Below, one piece after another: positions 24,015 through 33,295 of a stretch of DNA of 64,000 bases (positions are counted from its first letter, which is position 1; every line of letters starts with the position of its first letter). The translations under genes were made by a program, and so were the position numbers. Location of the stretch: assembly GCF_902168135.1 (NCBI RefSeq), contig NZ_CABHOL010000024.1, positions 1 through 64,000 of the forward strand. Reading direction: 5' to 3'. Source of the stretch: an uncultured Fluviicola sp. (GTDB lineage: Bacteria > Bacteroidota > Bacteroidia > Flavobacteriales_D > Crocinitomicaceae). The notes beneath the pieces are model-generated. The model was not told the origin of the DNA and searched no databases. It saw only the letters and a program-made list of their open reading frames with translations.

Positions 24015-25796
24015 ATGAGATCAGCATTACTAGCAATATCACTCAGCCTTGCAGGAATCATCCATGCGCAGAAAATCCAATATGCGCTGCGAATGACCAA
24101 GCCGCAGAATCATTATTTTGAAGTTGAAATGGAAGTTTCCGAGTTTAAAGCGGGAGATTTAACTGTTAAAATGCCTGTTTGGGCACCAGGATCCTACCTG
24201 GTAAGGGAATTTTCCAAAAATGTGAACCTGGTTCGTGCTTACGATGAAAAAGGAGCGGAGCTGAAAGTAGGTAAGACTGCGAAAAATGCCTGGAAAGTAA
24301 CTGCCGGAAAATCAAAGAAAGTACGTGTTCAGTACGAAGTATATGCTTTTGAATTGTCTGTAAGAACCAGTTTCCTGGATTTGACGCATGGCTTTGTTTC
24401 CAGTTCGGGAGTTTTCTGTTATTTGGATGGCCACAAAGACAAACCGGGAACCGTAACGGTTTATCCATATAAAGATTTTAAAGTGATTACTACGCCGCTG
24501 GAGAAAGCTTCTGAACAAAAGTCGGGTGAACGGTCAGAAACTTTCCAATTCCCCAATTACGATGTGTTGGTTGATTCACCTTTTGAAATTGGTAACCAGG
24601 AAGTATTTGATTTCACGGTTGCTGACACGAAACACAAGGTAGCTGTTTATGGGGCAGGAAACTACGATGTGGATGAATTGAAAGTGGATATGGCCCGCAT
24701 TATTAAAGCTGAGAATGAAGTTTTTGCCGGTAAAAACCCGAATAAGAATTACACTTTTATCATTCATAATGTTGTAAATGGACAGGGTGGACTGGAACAT
24801 GCAAATTCATGTGTTTTAAGCGTAAATCGCTGGACATATGGAGGAGGTTACAAAGATTTTCTGTCATTGGTTGCGCATGAGTATTTCCATTTGTGGAATG
24901 TAAAACGTATTCGTCCGATCCAGTTAGGGCCGTTTAACTACGATGAAGAAAATTACACTTCCTTGCTTTGGGTAATGGAAGGGTTTACTTCGTATTACGA
25001 TGAATTACTATTGGTAAGAGCAGGATACTATACCAAAGAAGAATACCTGAGAAAACTGCAGGGAACATTGAACTACGTGGAAGGTTCGGTCGGATCCCGC
25101 GTTCAGCCGGTTGCTCATTCCAGTTATGACGCATGGATCAAAGGATACCGTCCAAATGAGAATAGTGCGAATACCGGGATGACTTATTATTCACGTGGAG
25201 CTGTTTTAGCTGCTTACCTGGATGCAGTGATCATTGATAAGTTCAACGGGGCAAAATGCCTGGATCATTTTATGCAGTACCTGTACGAAGAATTCTACCT
25301 CAAAAAAAACCGCGGATTTACGGAAATTGAATTCCAGGATGCTTTGGAAAAATTCCTGGGCCAGGATATGGACTATTTCTTTGATAAATATGTCAACGGA
25401 ACGGAAATTCCGAATTACAAAGAAGTATTTGGCAAGATTGGGGTTGACGTGACCTATACTGGGAAAGCATCCACTTCATTCGGGGCATCTTTATCACAGG
25501 AAGGCGGGAATTGTATCGTAAAAGGAATACGCGCCGGAAGTGCTGCCGAAACTGCCGGGTTGAGTGTTGGCGATGAAATCATTGCAGCAGACGGAATTCG
25601 TGTTGACAATAGTTCGGTTGAAAGTTATGTAGGAAGTTTGGGTGAAGGTGAGACTTGTAGTTTATTGATTGCCCGTGATGAGGTAATGATGGAGTTAACC
25701 GTTCAAATGACCCTTTATGAAAGACCATCTTTCAAATTGGAACCGAACGGAACTGCAAAGAATAAATTGGATTATTGGTTAAGAACCACGAATTAA
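24015..25796 (+). CDS. M61 family glycyl-aminopeptidase-like metalloprotease with PDZ domain
   Basis: This 593-residue secreted protein has a signal peptide (about 1-18) and an N-terminal beta-sandwich. The zinc protease domain has VAHEYFHLWNVKRIRP (HExxH, H288-H292) and the distal Glu in MEGFTSYYDE. A C-terminal PDZ domain spans about 495-570 (IVKGIRAGSAAETAGLSVGDEI). The layout is that of M61 peptidases, which act in the periplasm or outside the cell. The gene ends in a good intrinsic terminator at 25818-25847. Confidence 0.93.
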   Translation: MRSALLAISLSLAGIIHAQKIQYALRMTKPQNHYFEVEMEVSEFKAGDLTVKMPVWAPGSYLVREFSKNVNLVRAYDEKGAELKVGKTAKNAWKVTAGKSKKVRVQYEVYAFELSVRTSFLDLTHGFVSSSGVFCYLDGHKDKPGTVTVYPYKDFKVITTPLEKASEQKSGERSETFQFPNYDVLVDSPFEIGNQEVFDFTVADTKHKVAVYGAGNYDVDELKVDMARIIKAENEVFAGKNPNKNYTFIIHNVVNGQGGLEHANSCVLSVNRWTYGGGYKDFLSLVAHEYFHLWNVKRIRPIQLGPFNYDEENYTSLLWVMEGFTSYYDELLLVRAGYYTKEEYLRKLQGTLNYVEGSVGSRVQPVAHSSYDAWIKGYRPNENSANTGMTYYSRGAVLAAYLDAVIIDKFNGAKCLDHFMQYLYEEFYLKKNRGFTEIEFQDALEKFLGQDMDYFFDKYVNGTEIPNYKEVFGKIGVDVTYTGKASTSFGASLSQEGGNCIVKGIRAGSAAETAGLSVGDEIIAADGIRVDNSSVESYVGSLGEGETCSLLIARDEVMMELTVQMTLYERPSFKLEPNGTAKNKLDYWLRTTN

Positions 25797-25817
25797 TAGT
25801 TTCTTGAAATAGGAGAG

Positions 25818-25847
25818 ACGGGGCATTCGAAAGTTTGTCCCGTTTTT
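25818..25847 (+). terminator. Intrinsic terminator after the M61 peptidase gene
   Basis: An 8-bp stem (ACGGGGCA with TGTCCCGT, one G-T wobble), a 10-nt loop and then TTTTT, 22 nt after the stop codon. Confidence 0.8.
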
Positions 25848-25852
25848 GATTG

Positions 25853-25920
25853 AACCGCAAGGACGCAGAGATCGCTAAGATATTCACACTAAACTTTGCG
25901 CTCTTCCACTCTTTGCGGTT
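25853..25920. repeat. Inverted-repeat element of the AACCGCAA type
   Basis: AACCGCAAGGACGCAGAG at the left is mirrored by CTCTTCCACTCTTTGCGGTT at the right, giving imperfect arms of about 27 nt ending in perfect AACCGCAA/TTGCGGTT. It is followed at about 25965-25992 by CATGTAATCTGCGTGATCAGC, another motif I recall from Bacteroidota intergenic regions. The pair fills the 215-bp gap before the minus-strand rluF-like gene. Confidence 0.7.
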
Positions 25921-26011
25921 AACATATAGAAGAGCTATTCCGAAGTTGTAGATCGAATATAAAACTCATGTAATCTGCGTGATCAGCGGGCAACAAAAAA
26001 AGGTAAAGGAT

Positions 26012-26893
26012 TTATCTTTTTCCGCGCGAATTTGATGATTTCTTTCCTCTAAAATTGCCCGATTTCCCGCTGTTTCCACCTGGCTTACTGCCAAAAGGAC
26101 GCGATTTTTGTCCGTTGTTGTTCTTTTTTTGTTGAACAGGTGCTTTTTTCTTTGCAGGATTTGGGTTGTTTGCTTCTCCGGAAGAATCTTTCAGCAGGTC
26201 ATGCATGATTTTCATTTCAGCATCGGTGAGTTCGCGCCATTCACCCAATGGAAGTCCTTTTAGTTCGATGTTCATAATACGCGTTCGTTCCAGTTTCGTC
26301 ACGTTATAACCGAAGTACTCGCACATGCGGCGGATCTGGCGGTTTAATCCCTGGACCAGGATTATTTTGAAAACGTTGGATGAAAGCTGTTCTACAACGC
26401 ATTTTTTAGTTACCACGCCCAGGATAGGAACTCCGGCTGCCATGCGTGCTACAAAGTCACCTGTAATTGGCTTGTCAACGGTAACAATGTATTCCTTTTG
26501 GTGCTGGTTTCCCGCGCGGAGGATTTTGTTTACGATATCTCCGTTTGTGGTCAGGAAAATAAGTCCCTGCGAGTCTTTGTCGAGCCTGCCGATCGGGAAA
26601 ATCCGTCTTGGATGACCAATGTAATCGATGATGTTGTCTTCCACACCTTTTTCAGTGGTGGATGTAATACCTCTTGGTTTGTTCAGCGCGATGTACAATT
26701 CATCTTCCTGAACTTTTCGTTGAACAGTATGTCCATTTACAACAACAGTGTCTCCGGGACCTACCTGCGTACCTACTTTTGCCCGAACTCCGTTAATGAA
26801 AACAGATCCCTGTTCAATGTATTTGTCGGCTTCCCTGCGGGAACAGTAGCCGCTGTCACTGATGAATTTGTTTAACCGGATCGATTCGTGCAT
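26012..26893 (-). CDS. rluF: RluF-type 23S rRNA pseudouridine synthase with basic tail
   Basis: This protein of about 293 residues has an S4 RNA-binding domain at 4-50 ([20 protein letters not shown]) and the RsuA/RluB/E/F catalytic domain with the Asp nucleophile D105 in [10 protein letters not shown] and the later [13 protein letters not shown] motif. It isomerises a uridine in 23S rRNA. The RluF assignment over RluB follows from the [14 protein letters not shown] context and is moderately sure. The last ~50 residues are a low-complexity Lys/Gly/Ser/Asn tail, common in Bacteroidota homologues. I chose the ATG at 26893; an upstream codon at 26911 would add six residues. Confidence 0.9.
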   Translation of the reverse strand: MHESIRLNKFISDSGYCSRREADKYIEQGSVFINGVRAKVGTQVGPGDTVVVNGHTVQRKVQEDELYIALNKPRGITSTTEKGVEDNIIDYIGHPRRIFPIGRLDKDSQGLIFLTTNGDIVNKILRAGNQHQKEYIVTVDKPITGDFVARMAAGVPILGVVTKKCVVEQLSSNVFKIILVQGLNRQIRRMCEYFGYNVTKLERTRIMNIELKGLPLGEWRELTDAEMKIMHDLLKDSSGEANNPNPAKKKAPVQQKKNNNGQKSRPFGSKPGGNSGKSGNFRGKKSSNSRGKR

Positions 26894-26953
26894 AACTCTA
26901 TATTGAAACAAACTAGAAGGGTGCGAAGGTAGTTTATTCTATCCGATTCTGGG

Positions 26954-27517
26954 CTATATCTGGATACTGATGGTATATTGGTCCTTGTTTTCGCAGGATT
27001 TCAATTCCTTGTTCAGACTGTGCTGCATACAGTTGTTTACACATTCCATAATACTGTTTAGTTCTGTTTCAGATAATTCCTTTTTAGAATTGATTTGGTA
27101 TACTTCATCTTGTGGTTGAGGTTGAAGTTTCAAAACCAATACAGAAAGTGTTTCCGCGCTTACTTTTTTGGAATAGGTCGCAAATCCGTCAACAGCAAAT
27201 TCGATAACGATCTCTTTTTGATCGGTTGCGAACTCAAAGTCCAGATCCGGACCCAGTTCTTTTTCAAACAATTTTTTTCCTTTTGTATCTGAAATGACAA
27301 CTAATCCGCTTTTCTTGTTCCCGCTGATTTTTCCGTTCAGTTTATTGATATTACCTCCCAAATGTGCAATTTCGATCGCATAATTCATGGGTTTTTGGTA
27401 CTGGTCCAGAGAGAACCAATATTCGTGTGTTTTGTCCTCACGAACAGTTTGGTGCATGATCTGTCCGTGTATGAAGGAATAGCACGTGATTGCAAGAAGT
27501 GTAATGATAGCTTTCAT
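26954..27517 (-). CDS. Secreted hypothetical protein
   Basis: This protein of about 187 residues has a signal peptide (MKAIITLLAITCYSFIHG, cleavage near residue 18-19). The mature part looks beta-rich (EYWFSLDQYQKPMNYAIEIAHLGGN) with a helical, Cys-containing C-terminus (MECVNNCMQHSLNKELKSCEN). I do not recognise a family. I rejected a longer frame starting at 27586 because it would place 23 non-signal-like residues first and run back towards the terminator of the upstream gene. It sits 60 bp from the rluF gene on the same strand. Confidence 0.65.
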   Translation of the reverse strand: MKAIITLLAITCYSFIHGQIMHQTVREDKTHEYWFSLDQYQKPMNYAIEIAHLGGNINKLNGKISGNKKSGLVVISDTKGKKLFEKELGPDLDFEFATDQKEIVIEFAVDGFATYSKKVSAETLSVLVLKLQPQPQDEVYQINSKKELSETELNSIMECVNNCMQHSLNKELKSCENKDQYTISIQI

Positions 27518-27577
27518 AAGTTTTAATTTTCCGGTAGCACTGTAAAAGTAATGCCAAAATTTGGTTGAGCACAAAAA

Positions 27578-27606
27578 AGCCGTCAATCTTTATCAGACAG
27601 ACGGCT
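27578..27606 (-). terminator. Intrinsic terminator after the GH3 gene
   Basis: On the minus strand a 7-bp stem (AGCCGTC/GACGGCT) with a 15-nt loop is followed by TTTTTTG, 20 nt downstream of the gene end at 27626. Confidence 0.82.
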
Positions 27607-27625
27607 TCAGTGATTGAATCTCTTC

Positions 27626-28786
27626 TTATTTAATAGCTCCTGCGCACAATTTCATGCGCAACACGCGTTTTGCCGCTGCATCTACAGTTGCTTTAAATGC
27701 AGCATCCGAGCGGTATTTTGCAAGGATTTCACCGTGCGATCTCATGCAGTCCAAAGGCATCAGTAAAATATCTACTCCGGCTTCAATGGCTTTTACGCTG
27801 TTTCCTTTTACAGCAGTTACTCCACCCATATTCATAGCATCGGTGACAACCAATCCTTTGAATCCAAGTTCTTTGCGTAGCAGATCGGTAACGATTACTT
27901 TCGAGCAGGTAGCAGGAAGTCCGTTGGTATTGTATTTCGGGTTATTTACAACTGCCAGGTGGCCGATCATAACGCTCAGTACTCCTTTTTCAATCAATTC
28001 CGGATATGTTTTTACTTCTTTCAATTCTCCGTCAATTGCCTGAAGGGCTTTGTGTGTATCACCTGAAACAAGTCCGTGTCCCGGGAAATGTTTGGCTGTA
28101 GCAATAATCCCGTTTTCCTGCATGCGAGCAATAAATGCATTTGACCAGGGAACATTGTTTGCTTCTACTTTGGCAAAACCTCTGTAACCCACAGTTCCAT
28201 TTTTTGCCAAATCCACAACCGGTGCAAAATTGTAATTGATCCCGATAGCTTTTAAAGTAGCGGCAATGGTATCTGCGCATTGGTTTACTTCAGCGAGAGA
28301 GGTTATTTCATTTGCTTTTTTAACCGGGGAAGAACCGGAAATCTTACGGTTGAACAAACTTGGTTCGGCATCAGCACTGTATAGGAATCCCGGATTTCCG
28401 TTTTTCGTGTTCAGTTCATTGAATTCTTTGATCCAGGAAGTGAACTCGGTTTTCGTGCCGTTCAGCATCAATACTCCGCCAATTACGCGTTTGTTAATCA
28501 ATGCTTTAATCGAATTCGGTGTGTTGCCAAGTCTGCCTGCAGCCGGCATGATCAATTGAGCTACGATAGCAGTATCGTCCAAAGTTTTGAAAAGTTCCTC
28601 TACATCCGTATCCAGGTCTTTGTTTTCGCTTAGATAATCTGCGAGCTTGAATGTGTGCTTGATTGGAGGCAGTTGAGGAACTTTACGTTCTTCTTTCGGA
28701 GTTTCAGTTTTTGTTCCTTCTGTGTTTTGTCCACAAGCCTGAAGTAATAATACCGAACAAGCGCAAATCGTAATCCAATGTTTCAT
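27626..28786 (-). CDS. Glycoside hydrolase family 3 lipoprotein (NagZ-like beta-N-acetylglucosaminidase)
   Basis: This protein of about 386 residues opens with a lipoprotein signal (SVLLLQAC, lipidated Cys18). The GH3 barrel shows AKHFPGHGLVSGDTH, the motif carrying the NagZ acid/base histidine loop, and the nucleophile Asp in LVVTDAMNMGG. It probably removes N-acetylglucosamine from muropeptides or chitin-like glycans at the cell envelope. An ATG at 28801 would add five residues. A further frame up to 28855 is unlikely because a TACATTTG -7 element lies inside it (28810-28817, minus strand). Confidence 0.9.
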   Translation of the reverse strand: MKHWITICACSVLLLQACGQNTEGTKTETPKEERKVPQLPPIKHTFKLADYLSENKDLDTDVEELFKTLDDTAIVAQLIMPAAGRLGNTPNSIKALINKRVIGGVLMLNGTKTEFTSWIKEFNELNTKNGNPGFLYSADAEPSLFNRKISGSSPVKKANEITSLAEVNQCADTIAATLKAIGINYNFAPVVDLAKNGTVGYRGFAKVEANNVPWSNAFIARMQENGIIATAKHFPGHGLVSGDTHKALQAIDGELKEVKTYPELIEKGVLSVMIGHLAVVNNPKYNTNGLPATCSKVIVTDLLRKELGFKGLVVTDAMNMGGVTAVKGNSVKAIEAGVDILLMPLDCMRSHGEILAKYRSDAAFKATVDAAAKRVLRMKLCAGAIK

Positions 28787-28809
28787 TTCTACTTTTATCA
28801 TAGTTCCTG

Positions 28810-28817
28810 CAAATGTA
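28810..28817 (-). promoter_or_regulatory. -7 element (TACATTTG) of the GH3 gene
   Basis: This is a perfect TAnnTTTG on the minus strand, 8 nt before the ATG at 28801 and 23 nt before the preferred ATG at 28786. It argues against the longer reading frame. Confidence 0.5.
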
Positions 28818-28898
28818 AGTCGAAAGTTCCTTTTGTTTGCTTTTTGAAGAGCCACTTATAAACAATTAACAGGTGAATTATGATGTATACAAAAACAA

Positions 28899-28930
28899 AA
28901 TTGCCGATCCAAAAGTATGAACCGGCAATT
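28899..28930 (-). terminator. Intrinsic terminator after the T9SS cargo gene
   Basis: The arms AATTGCCG and CGGCAATT (8 bp, 16-nt loop) are followed on the minus strand by TTTTGTTTTTG. It begins 16 nt after the gene end at 28947. Confidence 0.82.
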
Positions 28931-28946
28931 AAGATCTCTTAATTTA

Positions 28947-30446
28947 CTATTGTTTTATGACACGCAATACATGACCTTTGCCCGAATCCGTCCCAATAGT
29001 TAAGAAGTAAATTCCGGCAGGTAAAGTGCTCATGTATAGTTGTTTGTCCGAAAGGGAAACCAGTTGTTTTTTACCGTAGACATCAATCACATCAATCGAA
29101 CGAATAGATTCTTCTGTACGGATAGTCAAAACATCTGTTACGGGATTAGGAGCGGCTGAAATAATTGCATTCTCAGTTTCCGTTAACCCCAAGGTAGAAT
29201 AAGCAATGCAGGATGAAGTGTCCGTGCAGTTATTCATGGTAACAGCTACTGCATAAGAACCATCGGCAGTTGGTGCGAAAATTTGTCCTGTTGCTCCCGG
29301 AATGACAGCATTTCCGGCGTTACAGTCCAGCCATTGATATTGGCCCCCGCTCGCTGATGTGCTTAACAGCTGCCCGGAAATAGTTACGTTGTTGGTGATG
29401 CTTGATACCGAGAGAACTGTTGTAACAACACTGTCACATCCCATAGAAGCAGTTAGTGTGTCATTGAAAGTTCCGGGAGTTGTATGCGTGAATGAACCAA
29501 CTGTAAAGCTTTCTCCATTGCAGATGGTAGCAGTTTGACTTGACGAGATCGCTGCCGGTTCTGTAAGCACCTGGTTTAGCAGAGCAGTACATCCGGTGGC
29601 ATCGGTAATGGTACAGGTGTAATTTCCTGCCTCAACTGAATTCAGGTTTTGTGTAGTTGTAACAGGAGTTGTGTTCCAGGAGAAACTTAAGGGAGTTAAC
29701 CCGGAAGGAGTGATCTGAATTGAACCATCATTGCTGCTATTACAGGTCAAATTCTGGAAACTCACAATACTGCTTAAACTTACAACCGGAGCTCCTGACA
29801 CGGCAAAAATGGCAGTTTTCATTGTTGGATCAGGAGTTGTGTTGATGATCATAATCGATTGAATGAGCTTAGCCTGGTCTGTGCAGGATAGGTTTACATC
29901 CATCCGGTATAAATGAGGTGCAGATGTATTGAAATCCATGAAGTCATCCGGTCGGTATGTTCTGTCAAATCCGCTAAGAACTGCTCCCGTGCCGTTGTAC
30001 CAATCGGGAAGGTTGTTATTTGGTATAACTGCTGCCGTTCCATCCGTAAATTTGATCACCAATAAGATAGTTCCATCGATTTCTGTTGATAATCCTAGTA
30101 AACTCAAGGAGGAATACGATGCCGGGGTGGTTAATACAAGCGAATCGGATTGACCGGTACGAAGTAATATGCAGTTTTCAGCTGTATACGGATTTAATTG
30201 GTAGCTGCTGCTTCCCGAAGTGATCAATCCGTTATCCGGCAAACCTGTGCCATTTCCTGATAAGTCATAACTTTGACTGTAAAGGACATTGTTAATATTA
30301 TCCAGGGTTGAGTCTGTGGTTGATATTGCAGGAATTGTTTCTGCAATAACATCAGAGTTGTATCCTGTAACAGCAACTGGAGTGTGATTCTGGCCAAAGG
30401 ATAATGAGGATGCAATTAAAAGCATCGAAAAAGTAAGCCTTTTCAT
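28947..30446 (-). CDS. Secreted protein with SprB-like repeat and T9SS type A sorting domain
   Basis: This 499-residue protein has a signal peptide (about 1-18). An N-terminal beta-rich domain (about 20-215) precedes one SprB/PKD-like repeat near 220-295 (LTCNSSNDGSIQITPSG, NYTCTITDATGC). A Ser/Thr-rich beta segment follows. The C-terminal ~75 residues match the type IX secretion sorting domain (SAAPNPVTDVLTIRTEE, IDVYGKKQL, LPAGIYFLTI). It is therefore exported across the outer membrane by the T9SS and probably anchored or released at the surface. Its specific function is unknown, and no T9SS machinery genes are in the window. Confidence 0.9.
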   Translation of the reverse strand: MKRLTFSMLLIASSLSFGQNHTPVAVTGYNSDVIAETIPAISTTDSTLDNINNVLYSQSYDLSGNGTGLPDNGLITSGSSSYQLNPYTAENCILLRTGQSDSLVLTTPASYSSLSLLGLSTEIDGTILLVIKFTDGTAAVIPNNNLPDWYNGTGAVLSGFDRTYRPDDFMDFNTSAPHLYRMDVNLSCTDQAKLIQSIMIINTTPDPTMKTAIFAVSGAPVVSLSSIVSFQNLTCNSSNDGSIQITPSGLTPLSFSWNTTPVTTTQNLNSVEAGNYTCTITDATGCTALLNQVLTEPAAISSSQTATICNGESFTVGSFTHTTPGTFNDTLTASMGCDSVVTTVLSVSSITNNVTISGQLLSTSASGGQYQWLDCNAGNAVIPGATGQIFAPTADGSYAVAVTMNNCTDTSSCIAYSTLGLTETENAIISAAPNPVTDVLTIRTEESIRSIDVIDVYGKKQLVSLSDKQLYMSTLPAGIYFLTIGTDSGKGHVLRVIKQ

Positions 30447-30653
30447 AATGTGTTTGTTTTTAAGTTTATGAATAGATCCAGCTTTGATAGTGGTGTATTA
30501 CATGTAAAGAGATAAGCTAGCGTTTGCATAACAAATTTAAATGGGGTGTTATGCAAAGCTATTTCAAACACTTGATTGGCCTGTTATGGAAAAGCCCTAA
30601 ATACTTTTGAATTTGCTGCTGCTGCGTCTTTAACCGACTTATACCTGAAAGCC

Positions 30654-30675
30654 GTTCTTTGATACAACAAAGAAC
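30654..30675. repeat. Stem-loop downstream of the iron-permease-like gene
   Basis: GTTCTTTG and CAAAGAAC form a perfect 8-bp stem around a 6-nt loop, 10 nt beyond the gene end at 30686. The minus-strand sequence that follows (GGCTTTCAGG) is poor in T, so termination is uncertain. The rest of 30447-30653 is AT-rich with nothing else I can identify. Confidence 0.5.
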
Positions 30676-30685
30676 AGGAATTAAT

Positions 30686-31234
30686 TTATTTGGGTTTCGT
30701 ATTTCCGCGTCCGCTCGTTTTTGGAGCTGAATTTCGCGTAGAAGATTTGCTGGCTGTTTGTTTTTTGGGAGTTGTCTTTTTTGACACTGAGGTATATTTT
30801 TCCTTGTGGGTCTCATTTGCTTCTTCAATAGAATGAGAAGTTTGAAGCGGTTCATGTTTGTCGGACAATTCACTTAGCTTCTGATAGTATTTTTGAACGA
30901 TCATCATTTCTTCTTCGGTCATGCTTTCAATGTCGACCAGGCGGTTACTGGATTTTTCACTGGAAGCCACCAGTTCATTCAATTTGAGCTGAATGGCAAG
31001 TGAATCCTTATTCTGCGATTTTTGGATAAGGAAAACCATCAGGAAGGTAATAATAGTGGTGCCTGTATTGATTACCAGCTGCCAGGTCTCAGAGAAGTCG
31101 AAAAACGGACCGCAGATTGCCCAAACAATGACGAGTGAAAGTGCAGTAACAAATGCATACGGACTTCCAACAGCTTTTGATGCTTTTGAAGCAAAGTTCT
31201 CAAAGAATTGTTTTTTAGATTTCTTACGTACCAT
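30686..31234 (-). CDS. Low-affinity iron permease-family membrane protein
   Basis: This 182-residue protein begins with a basic stretch and FFENFASKASKAVGSPYAF, then two membrane helices (about 27-45 and 52-70) separated by GPFFDFSETWQLVINTGTTI, the core signature of the low-affinity iron permease/DUF small-membrane family. This is followed by FLIQKSQNKDSLAIQLKLNELV. The C-terminal ~60 residues are a Lys/Ser/Thr-rich tail absent from the core family. Iron transport by bacterial members is not well established. It is 15 bp downstream of the SDR gene on the same strand, so they are probably co-transcribed. Confidence 0.85.
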   Translation of the reverse strand: MVRKKSKKQFFENFASKASKAVGSPYAFVTALSLVIVWAICGPFFDFSETWQLVINTGTTIITFLMVFLIQKSQNKDSLAIQLKLNELVASSEKSSNRLVDIESMTEEEMMIVQKYYQKLSELSDKHEPLQTSHSIEEANETHKEKYTSVSKKTTPKKQTASKSSTRNSAPKTSGRGNTKPK

Positions 31235-31249
31235 ACTACTAGTTTTAAA

Positions 31250-32095
31250 TTAGTTTCCAACTATTTCGCCGCCATTTACATGAATGAACTGCCCGGTAAT
31301 ATAACTACTGTCAGAAGAAGCCAGGAAAACATAAGCCGGACCAACTTCTGAGGGTTGTCCTGCCCGTCCCATTGGTGTATCTTTCCCGAATTTTTCCAGT
31401 TTATCAAAACTTGAGACAATCAAAGGTGTCCAAATCGGGCCGGGGGCGACTCCATTCACACGGATCCCTTTTTTTGCAAGCATGGCAGACAGCGATTTGG
31501 TGAAAGTAGAAATGGCCCCTTTCGTGCTGGAGTAGTCCAGCAAATGATCGCTACCACGATATGCCGTAACAGAAGATGTGTTAATGATACAATCTCCCTT
31601 GGAAAGATGTGGAATAGCTTCATTTGTTAAATGAAACAGCGGGTATATGTTCGTTTCAAAAGTCTTTTTCAGGTTTTCCGAAGTAATTTCTGTCGGAGTA
31701 TCCGCGTTGAAATGTGTTCCGGCATTATTCACCAGGATATTCAGTTTTTTGAATTCCTTTAAAACTTCCTTCACGCATTTCTTACAGAATTTTTCATCCG
31801 TAAGATCACCTTTGATCAGCAGGCATTTCCGGTTTTGCGCTTCCACCAGTTTTTTGGTTTCCTGTGCGTCTTTGCTTTCTGACAGGTAAACAATTGCTAC
31901 ATCAGCACCCTCATGAGCATAATGTACGGCCACACTTCTCCCGATTCCGCTATCACCACCGGTTATGAGGGCTACTTTATTAATAAGCTTTCCGCTCGCT
32001 TTGTATTTTTTGCTGATGTATTCCGGTTTCGGGGTCATTTTTGACTCGGAACCCGGCTTTTTCTGTTTTTGTGTTTTGAAATTTTTCGATTTCAT
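31250..32095 (-). CDS. Short-chain dehydrogenase/reductase (YghA-like)
   Basis: This 281-residue SDR has the Rossmann dinucleotide motif TGGDSGIGRSVA (45-56), the NNAG motif (ILVNNAGTHFN), and the catalytic Tyr188/Lys192 pair in DYSSTKGAI. The C-terminus ITGQFIHVNGGEIV is typical of classical SDRs. The long basic N-terminus of about 40 residues (SKNFKTQKQKKPGSESKM) and PKPEYISKKYKASGKL place it with the YghA/general-stress subgroup, which reduces small aldehydes or oxidises sugars. The exact substrate is unknown. Confidence 0.92.
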   Translation of the reverse strand: MKSKNFKTQKQKKPGSESKMTPKPEYISKKYKASGKLINKVALITGGDSGIGRSVAVHYAHEGADVAIVYLSESKDAQETKKLVEAQNRKCLLIKGDLTDEKFCKKCVKEVLKEFKKLNILVNNAGTHFNADTPTEITSENLKKTFETNIYPLFHLTNEAIPHLSKGDCIINTSSVTAYRGSDHLLDYSSTKGAISTFTKSLSAMLAKKGIRVNGVAPGPIWTPLIVSSFDKLEKFGKDTPMGRAGQPSEVGPAYVFLASSDSSYITGQFIHVNGGEIVGN

Positions 32096-32141
32096 GAATA
32101 GAAGTTTTACTGTTCTATTCTAAAAATTACTGGAAGCGGGT

Positions 32142-33155
32142 TTATTTTCCAAAAACTTTATCCCAATAAACGCTAAAGTTTATTTTACTGAAATCGCGCG
32201 TGCGGTTTGTAAATAATTTTTCAGGTTTACGATCCTTCAATTTGAAACCGTATCCCATTATGGGGGTAGTGATTGTTCCATTACTAATAGTTGTTGTGGT
32301 TCCGAAGCGCAGATCGTGTATGATTAAACTGTCTTTTCTTCGTTCCACAGCATAAAATCCGTTGGTGATATGTTCGATTTCTGCTATGCGGGAGTTTCCC
32401 TGCCAATTGACCTGTTTCAATAAGTGATGATTCTTCGGATGAATTTCAATCTGCCCGGGATCGAAAGGGGCAAAGAGCGATTTGTAGCCGATGTAATAAT
32501 TCGAATCGTCCTCTGCGATCAAATCCCAGTAAAAAGAAGTTAATGGCATAGGAGTTACCATTGCTCTTTTGGGGGTAATGCCTGCCTGTTTAAAATAGGA
32601 ATCCGTATTGCTGTAAACAAACAATTTAATGCAAACTCCCCATAGTAAGTATAAAGACGAATAGATAATCCCTGTCCAGTTCCAGATTCTTCTTCTTTTT
32701 GATCCCCGTTTCATTAACAAAGCACCGATTAGTAAAACCATAAACGGAACCGTGTAAAGCGGATCAATTACAAAAACAGAATTGAAAGTCAGGCGCCAAT
32801 CGAAGGGCCAGAAAAACTGCGTTCCATAATTAGTGAAAATATCCAAAAGCGGATGTGTAACGATGGAAAGGAACCATAACAGAAACCAAGTTCTGAGGTC
32901 GTAGTTTTTCTTACTGAGCTTCATAGAGATTGCAGTTAAAACAACTCCGCCAAGAATTGCAAACAGCAGTGAGTGGGAAAATCCGCGGTGAACCAATGCG
33001 GCATCCAATGGATCATAAAAGAAATGCAAAAACACATCCAGATCAGGGATTGTTCCTCCGATTGCTCCCCAAAGCGCAGCTCTTCCGCCCATTTTTCTTC
33101 CTGCAACAGCTTCTCCAACTGCCGCCCCTAATACGATTTGAGTCAACGAATCCAT
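32142..33155 (-). CDS. Membrane-bound metal-dependent hydrolase (YdjM/DUF457 family)
   Basis: This 337-residue protein starts with MDSLTQIVLGAAVGEAVAG and has conserved acidic and His residues, PDLDVFLH (D38, D40, H44) and VHRGFSHS (H56, H61), the metal-site signature of the YdjM-like family. Five or so membrane helices lie within residues 1-190; the C-terminal ~150 residues are soluble and beta-rich. The reaction is not known for most members, though a phospholipase-like mechanism has been suggested. Its start is preceded on the minus strand by TACTTTTA, ending 4 nt before the ATG. Confidence 0.88.
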   Translation of the reverse strand: MDSLTQIVLGAAVGEAVAGRKMGGRAALWGAIGGTIPDLDVFLHFFYDPLDAALVHRGFSHSLLFAILGGVVLTAISMKLSKKNYDLRTWFLLWFLSIVTHPLLDIFTNYGTQFFWPFDWRLTFNSVFVIDPLYTVPFMVLLIGALLMKRGSKRRRIWNWTGIIYSSLYLLWGVCIKLFVYSNTDSYFKQAGITPKRAMVTPMPLTSFYWDLIAEDDSNYYIGYKSLFAPFDPGQIEIHPKNHHLLKQVNWQGNSRIAEIEHITNGFYAVERRKDSLIIHDLRFGTTTTISNGTITTPIMGYGFKLKDRKPEKLFTNRTRDFSKINFSVYWDKVFGK

Positions 33156-33263
33156 GTTCTAAAAGTAAGAGTTATTCTTAGAAAAGCAGCGTTTATCTAT
33201 CCTGATTAAAAAAGTGGATAAAATTGTTTAAAAAACTGGAATAATGAATTCTTTTCCCAAAAC

Positions 33264-33271
33264 TATTTTTG
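33264..33271 (+). promoter_or_regulatory. -7 element (TATTTTTG) of radC
   Basis: This is a perfect TAnnTTTG match ending 24 nt before the radC ATG at 33296. Confidence 0.45.
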
Positions 33272-33295
33272 TAACTTCATGGAAAATAGAAAACT

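Noticed and set aside
30559-30873. A 104-codon minus-strand frame near the iron-permease-like gene
   Set aside because: It overlaps that gene's Lys/Ser-rich tail in another frame and gives a Gln/Lys-rich sequence without any domain pattern.
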